Part shown: positions 8,590 through 21,610 of the stretch, in pieces
Position numbering within the stretch: the first letter of the stretch is position 1
Layout of the letters: each line of letters starts with the position of its first letter
Origin: Mycobacteroides salmoniphilum
GTDB taxonomy: Bacteria > Actinomycetota > Actinomycetes > Mycobacteriales > Mycobacteriaceae
NCBI RefSeq assembly: GCF_004924335.1
Contig: NZ_CP024633.1
Coordinates: forward strand, 372,001-436,000
Direction of reading: 5' to 3'
DNA: 64,000 nucleotides
Made by a program: the position numbers and the translations under genes
The notes under the pieces: generated by a model
What the model was told of the DNA's origin: nothing
Databases searched by the model: none
Seen by the model: the letters and a program-made list of their open reading frames with translations, nothing else

Positions 8590-8946
8590 GACCGGTCACC
8601 GGATTAAGTCCGAGCCATGGTCGAGAGATCCGGCGCTCGACCTCGTCGGCCATATCGCCCGGGGGGAACGTCCAGGGTGCGCAGGGCAATCATGCGGAAG
8701 TACCCCGGATTCTGCAGGTGGAGATCGCACCGCCAGCGCGCGTTCGACGAGGGCGAGATAGAGACGTTCCTTGTTCTTGAAGTGGTGATAGATTGAACCG
8801 ATCGCGAGATCGGCGGCATCGGCGATGGCGTCCATCGTGACCGCGTGGAACCCTCGCGCCACGAAGAGCCCTTCGGCCGCATTGAGGATGGCCGCGGTGG
8901 TTACAGCGGTGCGACGGTCTTGACGTCGGGTCCTGGTCTCAGACAC
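8590..8946 (-). pseudogene. Frameshifted and truncated TetR-family regulator
   Basis: The intact N-terminus (from 8946) has a good TetR helix-turn-helix ending YHHFKNKERLYLALVERAL. After ALAV, near 8730, the TetR-like continuation DLHLQNPGYFRMIALRTLD is found in the next frame. After a C6G3 run near 8660 the plausible continuation DMADEVERRIS moves to the third frame. Two single-base insertions explain both shifts. The remaining C-terminal domain is missing before the mmpL stop. The open frame alone would give 116 residues with a nonsense tail. A sequencing error in the homopolymer cannot be excluded for the second shift. Confidence 0.72.
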
Positions 8947-8992
8947 CGACCGAGGTTACGGGCGCACGAACTGGTGGCGGTAGCTTTACCGG

Positions 8993-9952
8993 ATGGTCGT
9001 CACCCTGCACCCCAAGTCGGGTCTCAAGGCTCGGTTGCCGTTTCTGTTCGTGCTGCTCGTCGTCAAGCCGCTGCTGATCCTGTTCCCGATCTTCGACGCG
9101 GGTCTTCGGCAGCTCAAATGGCTGGATCGTGGCGCCCAGCGTGGTCCCGACGCGCCCGGCATCGAAAGGACGCGGATCGCGCTGGCCGACAGGCCCACGG
9201 ATCTGATGGTGCCGGCCGGGACGCGGGCCGGCGATTCCGACACCGCCATCCTCTATCTGCACGGGGGTGCGTTCATCGCGTGCGGCCCCGCCACCCATCG
9301 CAAGATCACCGGTCTGTTGGCGCGTCAGCTTCAGATCCCGGTCTACGTGCTCGACTACCGGCAGCTGCCGGAGGTCGGTGTGGGCAGCTCGGTGGCGGAC
9401 GCGGTGCAGGCCTACCGCGAGCTACTGCAGGACTACGCACGGGTGATCGTCGTCGGCGACTCGGCCGGCGGGTACCTGAGCGGCAAGGTCATCGAATACG
9501 CGCACACCCATGGCCTGACGAAACCCGTTGCCTATGTAGGGTATTCACCGCTGCTGGATCTGGACTTGGCCTCCAATCCGTCCAGCACCAGTCGTCACGA
9601 CGCGTACCTGCCCAAGGGCAAGCTCGCCAAGTTGGCGCCTAAATTCGACAGGGGTCCAGTGGAATTCACTGGAGAACGTCGGGTGATATCGGTACCTGTC
9701 GAGGCGTTCCCGCCCACGCTGCTTATCACCGCGCAGGACGAGTTCCTGGAACCGGACGCCCTGGAGCTCGCCGAGAAGCTCACCGCCGCGGGCGTGGTGG
9801 CCACGGTGCACAGCTACTCGTGGCAGCTACACGCCTTCCCTGCCATCGCCGTCTCACGCGACACGGCCGAGGCGGTCGTTCTCTCCGCCGACTTCATCCG
9901 TGAGGCGTTGTCGGTCTCCGAGCAGGGCAGCGCCACGGAGCAGGCCGGGTAA
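8993..9952 (+). CDS. HSL-family alpha/beta hydrolase (esterase)
   Basis: A 319-residue hormone-sensitive-lipase-type esterase. Oxyanion motif HGGAF is at 90-94, nucleophile elbow GDSAGG at 155-160 (Ser157), the acid probably Asp249 in AQDEFLEPD, and the base His280 in LHAFP. A hydrophobic N-terminal stretch (residues 15-34) may anchor it to membrane. It probably hydrolyses acyl esters. It lies divergent from the TetR remnant at 8590-8946, which suggests former local control. Confidence 0.87.
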   Translation: MVVTLHPKSGLKARLPFLFVLLVVKPLLILFPIFDAGLRQLKWLDRGAQRGPDAPGIERTRIALADRPTDLMVPAGTRAGDSDTAILYLHGGAFIACGPATHRKITGLLARQLQIPVYVLDYRQLPEVGVGSSVADAVQAYRELLQDYARVIVVGDSAGGYLSGKVIEYAHTHGLTKPVAYVGYSPLLDLDLASNPSSTSRHDAYLPKGKLAKLAPKFDRGPVEFTGERRVISVPVEAFPPTLLITAQDEFLEPDALELAEKLTAAGVVATVHSYSWQLHAFPAIAVSRDTAEAVVLSADFIREALSVSEQGSATEQAG

Positions 9953-10043
9953 TACGGCACGGGAAATATTTCGCGCGCGTCTGCGTTGGATTGTGCCGGG
10001 CCAGCGTGCTGGCCGCCGAACCGACGCGAGGAGCCTTCGGACC

Positions 10044-11147
10044 ATGAGCCTGCTGTTCGAGCCGTACCGGCTGCGCGACATCACGATCCCCAACCGGGTG
10101 TGGATGTCGCCGATGTGTCAGTACTCGGCCGACCCCACCGGGCCGTTGACCGGGACGCCGAACGACTGGCACCGCACCCACCTGATCAGCCGCGCGGTCG
10201 GTGGGGCCGGGTTGGTGTTCACCGAGGCCACTGCCGTCAACCCGCACGGGCGGCTCTCCCCGTACGACACCGGGCTGTGGAACGACACCCAGGAGCAGGC
10301 CTGGGCGCCCATCGTGGAACGCGTCAAGGATTTTGGTGCCGTCCCCGCGGTACAACTCGGGCATGCCGGGCGCAAGGCGTCGACCGTCGCGCCGTGGGAT
10401 GGACACCGCTCGTTGGACCCCTCGGACCCGTTGAGCTGGAAGACAATTGGTCCCACCGAGGCGCCGTACGGCGACTTCGTGCCGCCCGCGGCGGCCAGCT
10501 CCGCGGAGCTCACCGCGATCGTCGAGGACTATGTGGAGGCCGCGCGGCGCGCGTTGCGGGCAGGCTTCCAGGTGCTTGAGGTGCACGCCGCGCACGGCTA
10601 CATCCAGCACCAGTTCCTTTCTCCGGCGAGCAATTCCCGCACCGACGAGTACGGCGGCTCATTCGCTGGCCGCGCCAAGCTCACCCTGGACACCGTCACG
10701 GCGGTACGCACTGTCTGGCCCGAGCACCTGCCACTGTTCGTCAGGGTGTCGGCGACTGACTGGGTGTCCGAGGAGCCCGGGCTGGAGGCGGGCAGCTGGA
10801 CACCCGATCAGACGGTCGAGCTGGCCAGGCAGTTGCAGGGACGAGGGGTAGACCTCATTGACGTATCGACCGGCGGCAACGTGCCGCATGTCCGGATTCC
10901 GACAGGACCCGGATACCAGGTGCGGTTCGCTCGGCGTGTCCAGGCCGAAACATCCCTTCCCGCAGCGGCAGTCGGCATGATCACCGAGCCGCATCAGGCC
11001 GAATCGATCCTTGCCGCCGGTGATGCTTCCGCGGTGCTGCTGGGCCGCGAGCTGCTGCGCGACCCATACTGGCCGCGGCGGGCGGCGCGTGAGTTGGGTG
11101 CCGAGCTGAGCCCCGCAGTGCCCAAGCAGTACGCGCGCGCCTTCTAG
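10044..11147 (+). CDS. Old Yellow Enzyme family NADH:flavin oxidoreductase
   Basis: A 367-residue FMN-dependent ene-reductase of the YqjM-like branch, with N-terminal NRVWMSPMCQYSA (Cys near FMN), central QLGHAGRK and HAAHGYIQHQF containing the substrate-binding His pair. The ATG at 10044 follows a GAGGAG-type ribosome binding site; the longer frame from 9900 would overlap the esterase. It would reduce activated C=C bonds using NAD(P)H. Its TAG overlaps the convergent helicase stop as CTAG. Confidence 0.9.
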   Translation: MSLLFEPYRLRDITIPNRVWMSPMCQYSADPTGPLTGTPNDWHRTHLISRAVGGAGLVFTEATAVNPHGRLSPYDTGLWNDTQEQAWAPIVERVKDFGAVPAVQLGHAGRKASTVAPWDGHRSLDPSDPLSWKTIGPTEAPYGDFVPPAAASSAELTAIVEDYVEAARRALRAGFQVLEVHAAHGYIQHQFLSPASNSRTDEYGGSFAGRAKLTLDTVTAVRTVWPEHLPLFVRVSATDWVSEEPGLEAGSWTPDQTVELARQLQGRGVDLIDVSTGGNVPHVRIPTGPGYQVRFARRVQAETSLPAAAVGMITEPHQAESILAAGDASAVLLGRELLRDPYWPRRAARELGAELSPAVPKQYARAF

Positions 11148-13453
11148 CCCGGCAGTCGGGATAGCACCAACCGCAGCACCTTGATGGCCGCGGCCTTGTC
11201 CAGCGGGGAATTCCCGTTGCCACACTTGGGCGATTGCACACACGACGGGCACCCCGCCTCACATTCGCACGCCTGGATGGCGTCGGCGGTGGCGCCCAGC
11301 CAGATCGTCAGCTGCTCGTATCCGCGGGCAGCGAAACCCGCGCCGCCGGGATGGCCGTCGTAGACGAACACCGTCGGTAGACCGGTCTCGGGTTGCAGCG
11401 CGGTCGACACCCCGCCGATATCGCCGCGATCGCAGCTGGCGACCAATGGCAGCAGACCGATCGCGGCGTGCTCGGCGGCATGCAGGGCGCCGGGTGTGGC
11501 GAGTGCATCGATATCTATGCCTGCCAACGCTTCCGGGGTGATCGTGTACATCACCGCCTTGGTGCTCAATGTCGAGGACGGCATGTCGAGCTCGACGAAG
11601 TCGAGGATCTCGCCGGTTGCCAGCTTGCGCAGATAGCCGATCACCTGGTGGGTGACATCCACCGGTACCAGCCCAATCTGTATGTCGCCCAGGTCTACCC
11701 GTTCGCCTTCACCGGTGATCGCGATATCGATGGTGGACCGGGCGAATGTCGAATAGTCGGGAGTAGCGTTGTGCACCAGTGCGATTCCGTCACTGAAATC
11801 GAGAGAATCGACCAGATACGTCTCGCCGGAATGCAGATAGACCGCTCCTGGATGCACCGCCGCGGGGGCTCGGCCAGTATCGACGGTTCCCAGTACCCGC
11901 CCGGTGTCGGCCTCCAGGATCGCGATCTGACCGCCGATCGATCCACGGATATCTACCGCTGCATAGGGATTGAGCCCCGGGGCGGCGAAATACCCACCGG
12001 GCCGCTTGCGTAGGAGGCCGTCGTCGACGAGCTCGGAAACCACATCCGCTGCGTCCAGGGATCGCACGTCGTCCTCGGTCAACGGCAGTTCTGTTGCCGC
12101 GCACAGCAGGTGAGGTCGCAGCACGTGCGGATTGGTGGGATCGATCACCACCGCCTCGATCGGCTTGTCCAGCAGCGCGCCCGGATGGTGAACCAGATAG
12201 GTGTCCAGTGGATCGTCGCGGGCGACCAGCACTACCAACGAGCCCTGTCCCCGGCGGCCGGAGCGGCCGGCCTGCTGCCAGAATGAGGCCACGGTGCCCG
12301 GGAAGCCGGCTACCACAACGGCATCCAATCCGGCGATGTCGACGCCCAGCTCCAGAGCGTTCGTTGTTGCCGCACCGGTCAACGCGCCCGTCGATAACGC
12401 CTGCTCCAAGGCCCGGCGGTCCTCCGGTAGATATCCCGCCCGATATGCCGCCACCTGGCACGCCAGCGCCGGATCGACCTCGGCGAGCCGATGGGCGGCA
12501 CCGAGCGCCGTCATCTCCGCTCCGCGCCGCGATCGGACGAAGGCCAGTGTCCGCGCGCCTTCCTGGACCAGATCGGCCAGCAGTCGGGAGGCCTCGGTGC
12601 TGACCGGGCGCCGCACGGGTGCCCCGTTCTCGCCGGTGATCGGAAGCAATGGTGGTTCCCACAGCGCCACCGTGCGCATTCCGTGAGGCGACCCGTCGGT
12701 GATCACTTCTTCGACCGGCTGTCCGATCAGTGCTTGGGCCGCCGAACCGGGGTTTGAGGTCGTGGCGCTGGCGAATACCACCGTCGGATGCGAACCGTAC
12801 CGTGCGCATAAGCGCAACAGCCGCTGCAGGACGAGAGCCACATTCGACCCGAAAACTCCTCGGTAGTAATGGCACTCATCCACCACGAGGTAGCGCAATC
12901 CGCGCAGGAACACCGACCAGCGGGTGTGGTTATGCAGCAGGGACACATGCATCATGTCGGGATTGGTGAAGATCCACCGAGAGCTCTCGCGTGCGAACCG
13001 CCGCAACTCGTTGGAGCTGTCCCCGTCGTAGGCGCAGGGCAGCACTCGCTCGAAACTTTCCATCCCCGTGATCAATTCGCGCACCGAGCGCAGCTGGTCA
13101 TGGCCGAGCGCCTTGGTGGGCGCCAGATACAGCGCGCGTGCCCGCGGCTCCTCGGCCAGGGCGGTCAGGATCGGCAACTGGTACGCGACGGACTTCCCGG
13201 ATGCGGTTCCGGTGGCTACCACCACATGGCGTCCCGCGAAGGCCAGGGAGGCCGCGGCGACCTGGTGCGACCACGGAACGCTCACCCCTTGGGCCGCAAA
13301 CGCGGCTACTGCGTCGGGATGCGCCCACTGCGGCCAGGCCGCCACCTGGGCATTTCGCGCGGGGATATCACAAACATGCCGCACCGGGGTCTCGCCGCTG
13401 GGCGTACCGGCCACGATGAGATCCAGCAGTTCACGACCGTACCCAAACGTCAC
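11144..13453 (-). CDS. DEAD/DEAH-box helicase with C-terminal MZB (DUF1998) domain
   Basis: A roughly 769-residue SF2 helicase matching Rv3649. Walker A GTASGKS is at 82-88, DECH box at 192-195, and motif VI-like QQAGRSGRRG follows in the second RecA domain. The C-terminal DUF1998 region carries a four-Cys cluster CECEAGCPSC. The start GTG 13453 is preferred because homologues begin near TFGYGRELL; GTG 13477 adds eight residues. It likely works in DNA repair or recombination (MrfA-like). Convergent with the OYE gene. Confidence 0.87.
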   Translation of the reverse strand: MTFGYGRELLDLIVAGTPSGETPVRHVCDIPARNAQVAAWPQWAHPDAVAAFAAQGVSVPWSHQVAAASLAFAGRHVVVATGTASGKSVAYQLPILTALAEEPRARALYLAPTKALGHDQLRSVRELITGMESFERVLPCAYDGDSSNELRRFARESSRWIFTNPDMMHVSLLHNHTRWSVFLRGLRYLVVDECHYYRGVFGSNVALVLQRLLRLCARYGSHPTVVFASATTSNPGSAAQALIGQPVEEVITDGSPHGMRTVALWEPPLLPITGENGAPVRRPVSTEASRLLADLVQEGARTLAFVRSRRGAEMTALGAAHRLAEVDPALACQVAAYRAGYLPEDRRALEQALSTGALTGAATTNALELGVDIAGLDAVVVAGFPGTVASFWQQAGRSGRRGQGSLVVLVARDDPLDTYLVHHPGALLDKPIEAVVIDPTNPHVLRPHLLCAATELPLTEDDVRSLDAADVVSELVDDGLLRKRPGGYFAAPGLNPYAAVDIRGSIGGQIAILEADTGRVLGTVDTGRAPAAVHPGAVYLHSGETYLVDSLDFSDGIALVHNATPDYSTFARSTIDIAITGEGERVDLGDIQIGLVPVDVTHQVIGYLRKLATGEILDFVELDMPSSTLSTKAVMYTITPEALAGIDIDALATPGALHAAEHAAIGLLPLVASCDRGDIGGVSTALQPETGLPTVFVYDGHPGGAGFAARGYEQLTIWLGATADAIQACECEAGCPSCVQSPKCGNGNSPLDKAAAIKVLRLVLSRLPG

Positions 13454-13790
13454 CGCAAAACACCTCGTGACCTGCACACTTGTGCCAAAACGGTGCCGGG
13501 CTCGCTACCGCAGATGGCCATAACGCCAGGGTAGGGCAGGCCGAAAGAGGGTCGAAGTTTCGCCACTGTTCACCGAACTTCCCGGCAATTATGTGGCACA
13601 CCGCTATCGCCAACGCCCCAAACATGCTCTACTTAAGGGGGTCGCAGCTTCTGTGTTCGTGTTTTGCACTCGCAGGATCGACGTTGTGATCGCGGTTACT
13701 GCGAGGATCATTCCACGGGGTATGGCGGTCGGAACGGGGCCCGACGTGCCGAACGGGTATGTCGAACCCAAGTAAAGAAAGATCAAAGAA
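13454..13790. other. Intergenic region holding the cspA leader
   Basis: A 337-base gap between divergent helicase and cspA. It contains no supported coding frame. A long 5' untranslated leader for cspA, as usual for cold-shock genes, would lie here. A possible -35 TTGCAC near 13665 is weak and no promoter is called firmly. Confidence 0.4.
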
Positions 13791-13994
13791 ATGCCACAGG
13801 GAACTGTGAAGTGGTTCAACGCGGAAAAAGGCTTCGGATTCATTGCGCCCGAGGACGGCTCCGCTGACGTCTTCGTCCATTACACCGAAATCTCGGGCAA
13901 CGGATTCCGTACCCTTGAAGAGAACCAGAAGGTCGAGTTCGAGGTAGGCCAGAGCCCCAAGGGCCCGCAGGCTACCGGCGTCCGCGCCGTCTGA
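13791..13994 (+). CDS. cspA: Cold-shock protein CspA
   Basis: A 67-residue cold-shock domain protein with RNP1 KGFGFI and RNP2 VFVHY, binding single-stranded RNA and DNA. The sequence [17 protein letters not shown] is typical of mycobacterial CspA (Rv3648c). It starts at ATG 13791 and is followed within 20 bases by a strong intrinsic terminator. It is isolated from its neighbours and so forms its own transcript. Confidence 0.97.
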   Translation: MPQGTVKWFNAEKGFGFIAPEDGSADVFVHYTEISGNGFRTLEENQKVEFEVGQSPKGPQATGVRAV

Positions 13995-14011
13995 CCCACA
14001 TCCGTCGAAGG

Positions 14012-14045
14012 AACGCCCCCGGCCATGTGCCGGGGGCGTTTCTCG
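14012..14045 (+). terminator. Intrinsic terminator of cspA
   Basis: A perfect 12-bp inverted repeat (AACGCCCCCGGC at 14012-14023 and GCCGGGGGCGTT at 14029-14040) with a 5-base loop, followed by a T-rich stretch. Confidence 0.9.
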
Positions 14046-14104
14046 TTCCAAGAATCTCCCCGCGCGCGGGGAGAGCCCCCCAGCTCGCGGAGAAAGTACT
14101 GTCT

Positions 14105-14698
14105 GTGACTGTGAGCCAGCTGTCCTTCTTTTCCGCCGAATCGGTGCCTCCCGAGGTCACCGATTTGGCGGGGCTGCTGGCCGGACCAGGCCAGGTCGTG
14201 GTCGGTGGAGGGGGTGCCCGGATTTCGGTGGTCGTGGACCAGACGTGGCGTGCGCTGGCACTGGCCGAGATGATCACCGAGACCGGTCTGCAGGCGGAAC
14301 TGGGCCACACCGAGACCGGCGCGGAGAACCATCCGCTGGTGCGTACCGCCATGGATCCCGCAGTGCTGCCGGTCGCGCGTGAGTGGACCCGCGGTGCGGT
14401 GAAAACCGTGCCGGCGCAATGGTTACCGGGTGCGCGAGAGCTGCGGGCATGGGTGCTCGCCGCAGGTGCACCAGAGGCCGACAGGTACCTCCTGGGACTG
14501 GACCCACACGCCCCCGATACCCATTCGCCGCTGGCGGCAGCGCTGATGCGGGTAGGCATTGCTCCGACCTTGATCGGAACACGCGGTGCCAATCCGGCGT
14601 TGCGGATCAGTGGGCGGCGCAGACTGGGACGGCTACTGGAAAACATCGGAGAACCACCCGGCGACACCGACGCATTCCGCGCCTGGCCGAGGGTCTAA
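14105..14698 (+). CDS. Conserved hypothetical protein (Rv3647c-like)
   Basis: A 197-residue soluble protein between cspA and topA, the position of Rv3647c. It has no recognisable catalytic motif. The GTG at 14105 is chosen (GTG 14111 also possible) because the longer frame runs into the cspA terminator. The sequence is acidic in the middle and ends basic (RISGRRRLGRLL), perhaps for nucleic-acid contact, but function is unknown. Confidence 0.75.
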   Translation: MTVSQLSFFSAESVPPEVTDLAGLLAGPGQVVVGGGGARISVVVDQTWRALALAEMITETGLQAELGHTETGAENHPLVRTAMDPAVLPVAREWTRGAVKTVPAQWLPGARELRAWVLAAGAPEADRYLLGLDPHAPDTHSPLAAALMRVGIAPTLIGTRGANPALRISGRRRLGRLLENIGEPPGDTDAFRAWPRV

Positions 14699-14885
14699 CG
14701 GGGCTTTAGCAGCGGTTTAGTGAGGACTCGAACACGCTTTTGGCCACCCTGATATCGGGAATACCGATGCCTATATGGAAGGCTAGGTTTGCGCAATCGG
14801 CGCGGGGGTGTCATCTTGTGACCACGGTGGACTGCCCCCTACACCGTACATATGCGGCTTAATGCGCAGGTAAGGAGACGAAGCA

Positions 14886-17668
<2,783 letters not shown>

Positions 17669-17672
<4 letters not shown>

Positions 17673-19228
17673 CCGCGACGCGGCCGCGCGACCTGCGTTG
17701 ACACGTTGCGTCCGCGCAGCTCGACGGTCTCGCCGACGTTCCAGCGCAGTGCTTCCTCGTCGCGAGCCTCCATCACCGCGGAGGCCGATGCCAGCACGTT
17801 TCCGGGTTCGTTCTTGGCCAGCTCGGTCAGCCGAGCCGCCTCGTTCACGGGGTCGCCGATGACGGTGTACTCAAAGCGCGCCTGCGCTCCGATGTGGCCG
17901 GCGATGGCGCGTCCGGCAGAGACTCCGATGCCGAAATCATTGGAGCCCAATACATTGGTGAGCTCGTCGGCCAGCTCGCGGGCGGCTGCCAACGCGGCCG
18001 CGGCGCCATCGGGATGATCGATGGGAGCGCCGAAGATGGCCAGAGCCGCGTCGCCCTGGAACTTGTTGACGAATCCGCCGTGTTTGTTGACGGTGTCGAC
18101 GATCACCCGGAAGAACTCGTTGAGGACCTGCACGACCACCGCCGGGCCTCGAGTGGAAGCCAACTGAGTGGAGCCCACCAGGTCCACGAAAAGCACTGCC
18201 ACACTGCGTTCCTGACCGCCGAGCTCGGTGCCGTATTCGAGTGCCCGGCGCGCGACGTCCTCGCCGACGTAACGGCCGAAGAGGTCGCGTAGGCGTTGTC
18301 GTTCGCCCAGATCGCGCACCATGTCGTTGAACCCGGCCTGCAGTAGTCCTAGCTCACTGGCGTCGTAGATCGGTACGTGGGCGTTGTAGTTGCCGCGTTG
18401 CACTTCGCTGAGCGCCCAACGTAATTGGCGCAGCGGGTCGGCGATCGAGGTGGCCACCAGCAGGGTGCCCATCAGTCCGATCGCCAGCGCGATGATCGCC
18501 AGGATCAGGATGGAGCCGGTGAGGTTATCGGCATTGGACTTCAGATAACCCGCGCGCTGTCCCACGACGGTGAGCACGATGGCCAGGATCGGCACGCCGG
18601 TGCTCAGTGCCCAGGTGAGAACCTGGCGGACGATGACGCCTGGGGCGGTGATATTTTCCGGGACCCCACGGCGCAATGCCTGAATCGCCACGGGGCGCAG
18701 CACGCGCTCGGACTGCAAGTAGCCGATGATGCTGGTCGTGGTGGCCCCCAGTACCGTCGCGAATGCGGCGACCAGCACTGAGCTATGGGTAGATGACCAG
18801 GTGACGGCAACGAATATCGCGCCACCGACAAGCCACGTCGCCACGCTGATGACGGTGCGGTAGAAGGGCATCTGTAAGGCGCGGACGCGGACATCCTCGG
18901 ACCCCTCGGACTCGAAGTCCGGGGAGCTGTACTGCCAGCGCAGTACAGGTAATAGCAGGTAGGTGCTCACGATGGCGCCGGCAACAAAGAGGATGAACAG
19001 CGAGACGCCGAGGATGATGAGCCGCTCTGGGCCGAGCTCGGACAGTTCCACCCGGTCGCTCGGTGGCAGACCGAACCGCAGGAAGCCCAACACGAACAGT
19101 GCGCCGACCAGGTTGGACTGGGCGATACCCATGATGAAGAGGGGCCACGGCGTGCGCATGACCCATCGCGAATACCGGGCTGCGCGTGCAAGAGGGCGCT
19201 GGTCTGCCCTTCCCTCCGCGCCAGTCAC
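17669..19228 (-). CDS. Membrane class III adenylate cyclase (Rv3645-like)
   Basis: A 519-residue protein with about six membrane helices in the first 260 residues, a HAMP linker (about 262-314) and a C-terminal class III cyclase domain. Catalytic features are the metal Asp in VLFVDLVGST (Asp349), the FQGD segment (390-393) and YTVIGDPVNEAARL. It makes cAMP; the Rv3645 orthologue is linked to fatty-acid response in M. tuberculosis. GTG start. It is convergent to topA and divergent from holB. Confidence 0.92.
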
Positions 19229-19321
19229 CCGTTAACCGTAGCTGTCGGCGGTGACGGCAGCGTTTCACACGCCTGTGCGGCTTGTTCTTCGAGTCGGTTC
19301 CGGCGGCTAGGGTTGGAGGCG

Positions 19322-20527
19322 ATGAGCGGGGTTTTCGGGCGCCTGGTGGATCAGGGAGCGGTGGTTTCTACGCTCTCATCTGCGGTATTGGCCGCACGCG
19401 GTGATGACGCGGGCCGGATGACCCATGCCTGGTTGTTTACCGGACCGCCGGGGTCGGGCAGGTCAGTGGCGGCTTTGTGTTTTGCCGCCGCCCTTCAGTG
19501 CGAATCGGAAGGTGCCGCGGGCTGCGGGGAATGCCGTGCCTGCACGACCACGATGGCCGGGACCCATGCTGACGTGCGCAGAGTCGTTCCCGAGGGATTG
19601 TCGATCGGCGTGGATGAGATGCGCGCCATCGTGCAGGCGGCCTGGCGCCGGCCGAGCACCGGGCGCTGGCTGGTGGTGCTCATCGAGGATGCCGACCGGC
19701 TGACCGAGGGTGCCGGCAATGTCCTGCTGAAGGTTGTCGAGGAGCCGCCGCCGCGGACGGTGTTCTTGCTGTGCGCGCCGTCGGTGGACCCCGAGGACAT
19801 CTCGATCACCCTCCGCTCGCGCTGTCGGCATGTGGCACTCGTCACTCCGTCGGTGGCGGCCATCGCGCAGGTGCTGATGGAACGCGACGGGATCGATGCC
19901 GAGCAGGCGCAGTGGGCGGCCTCGGTGAGCGGCGGCCATGTGGGCCGGGCACGCAGACTTGCCACCGATGAGCAGGCCCGTGCGCGGCGGCTGCGGGCGC
20001 TGGGGCTGGCCAGGGAGGCCGCCACCCCGACGCGGGCGTATGCCGCGGCCGAGGAACTCGTGATCAGCGCCGATGTTGAGGCCAAGGAGCTGACGGCAGC
20101 GCGTAACGAGGCCGAAGAGGAAGAACTGAAGACGGCGTTGGGGGCCGGGGGTACCGGCAAGGGCGCGGCGACCGCGCTGCGCGGGTCCGCGGGTGTCTTG
20201 AAGGACCTTGAGCGTAAGCAAAAATCGCGTCAGACCCGGGCATCACGAGATGCCCTGGACCGCACACTCATCGATCTGGCCACCTACTTCCGCGATGCGT
20301 TGGTGCTGTCGTTCGGCGCTGCCGAGGAGGGCCGGGTGACACTCCATCACCCCGATATGGCCGACCGGCTTGGGCCGATGGTGGACAGGGTGCCGCCCGA
20401 ACAGCTCCTGCAATGCATCGAGGCAGTCCTGGCGTGCCGAGAAGCATTGGCGGTGAATGTGAAGCCCAAGTTCGCGATCGATGCGCTGGTCGCGACGGCA
20501 GGGCAGGCACTGCGTCCGTCGGAATGA
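19322..20527 (+). CDS. holB: DNA polymerase III delta-prime subunit
   Basis: A 401-residue clamp-loader subunit. The AAA+ fold carries a degenerate P-loop GPPGSGRS (41-48) with Arg in place of the catalytic Lys, as expected of delta-prime, and a zinc cluster of Cys60, 68, 71 and 74. The SRC motif is seen as LRSRCRH. Matches Rv3644c. The ATG at 19322 follows GGAGG closely; TTG 19313 is less likely. Followed by tRNA-Thr as in related genomes. Confidence 0.93.
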   Translation: MSGVFGRLVDQGAVVSTLSSAVLAARGDDAGRMTHAWLFTGPPGSGRSVAALCFAAALQCESEGAAGCGECRACTTTMAGTHADVRRVVPEGLSIGVDEMRAIVQAAWRRPSTGRWLVVLIEDADRLTEGAGNVLLKVVEEPPPRTVFLLCAPSVDPEDISITLRSRCRHVALVTPSVAAIAQVLMERDGIDAEQAQWAASVSGGHVGRARRLATDEQARARRLRALGLAREAATPTRAYAAAEELVISADVEAKELTAARNEAEEEELKTALGAGGTGKGAATALRGSAGVLKDLERKQKSRQTRASRDALDRTLIDLATYFRDALVLSFGAAEEGRVTLHHPDMADRLGPMVDRVPPEQLLQCIEAVLACREALAVNVKPKFAIDALVATAGQALRPSE

Positions 20528-20584
20528 GATTGGGAGTCGCGGCGGGGGTGCCGTAGACTCTCGGGCGCTGGGTTCGCCCGGCGC

Positions 20585-20660
20585 GCTGCCCTAGCTCAGT
20601 CGGTAGAGCAATTCACTCGTAATGAATAGGTCGGGGGTTCGATTCCCCCGGGCAGCTCCA
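20585..20660 (+). tRNA. tRNA-Thr (anticodon CGT)
   Basis: The acceptor stem GCTGCCC (20585-20591) pairs with GGGCAGC (20650-20656), followed by TCCA with encoded CCA. The anticodon stem ATTCA/TGAAT encloses the loop CTCGTAA, giving anticodon CGT for codon ACG. The T-arm GGGGGTTCGATTCCCCC is perfect. Confidence 0.97.
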
Positions 20661-20759
20661 CACGGATTATTCGACAGCTTTCGTGACTGCCCGGCCATCG
20701 CCACAAGGTATCTCCTGAGCTCAGCGGTGAACTGCCTGGCCTCTAGATTCGGAAGTACC

Positions 20760-21554
20760 ATGGAATTGGACGGGCGCCTGCAACGAGACGGTTGCGTGCT
20801 GCGGTACTCCGATACTGGTGGCCCGGGTGTTCCTGTCCTGTTTATCCATGGAGCGGGCGCCGATCATGCGATGTTCGAATCGCAGCGCGGTGCCCTCCGA
20901 GACGCCGGTTTTCGCGCCATCCTCTTCGACCTGCGCGGACACGGAGCCTCGAGGCCCAACAGCGTCGCCATCACAGCAGCGGTGCTCGTAGCGGATGTCG
21001 AGGCGCTTATAGCCCACCTCGGCCTCGACCGACCTGTCCTCATCGGACTGTCTCTGGGTGGCAACATCGGGCAACGCCTTGTCAGACAGGCGCCGGATGG
21101 CTATCGGGGGCTGGGTGTCCTCGACTCCACCTGGAACACCGGTCCATTGACCTGGATCGAACGATCGTCACTGCGGCTGGCTGCTCCGCTGCTGCGGTTT
21201 ATACCGGCACGGTCCCTGCCACGTGTGATGGCCGATGCCTCGGCGCTTACCGAGGCCGCGCGTGCTGACCTGCGCCGGGCCTTTTCGGCGATACCGAAGG
21301 CCGAGTTTCTCGAGATATGGCGCGCGACCACCGAGTTTGTGACGCCCGACAGCGATTACCGCACTACATTGCCGCTGCTGCTGATGCGGGGAGCAAAGGA
21401 TCGGACCGGAAACATCGCGACGGCTATGTCTGATTGGGCAACCGCCGAAGGCGTCGCGGAGGTGGTGGTTCCCGATGGCGGTCATGTGGTCACGTTGGAT
21501 GCCCCGCTACCCGTTAATGCTGCGCTTGTCGCCTTTCTCCGGCACTTGACGTAA
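20760..21554 (+). CDS. Alpha/beta hydrolase
   Basis: A 264-residue single-domain hydrolase. It has the oxyanion region FIHGAGADH, DLRGHGAS, the nucleophile elbow GLSLGGN (Ser about 101), an acid in a C-terminal strand and the base His in PDGGHVVTLD. The ATG at 20760 is preferred because the longer frame would start inside the tRNA. Substrate cannot be told. It may stand alone, since the next gene is 56 bases away and unrelated. Confidence 0.85.
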   Translation: MELDGRLQRDGCVLRYSDTGGPGVPVLFIHGAGADHAMFESQRGALRDAGFRAILFDLRGHGASRPNSVAITAAVLVADVEALIAHLGLDRPVLIGLSLGGNIGQRLVRQAPDGYRGLGVLDSTWNTGPLTWIERSSLRLAAPLLRFIPARSLPRVMADASALTEAARADLRRAFSAIPKAEFLEIWRATTEFVTPDSDYRTTLPLLLMRGAKDRTGNIATAMSDWATAEGVAEVVVPDGGHVVTLDAPLPVNAALVAFLRHLT

Positions 21555-21610
21555 ATCACTCCGCTACCGGGTACTTCTGCTGTGGGCGCAAAGCAAGGCC
21601 GCTAGCATCA

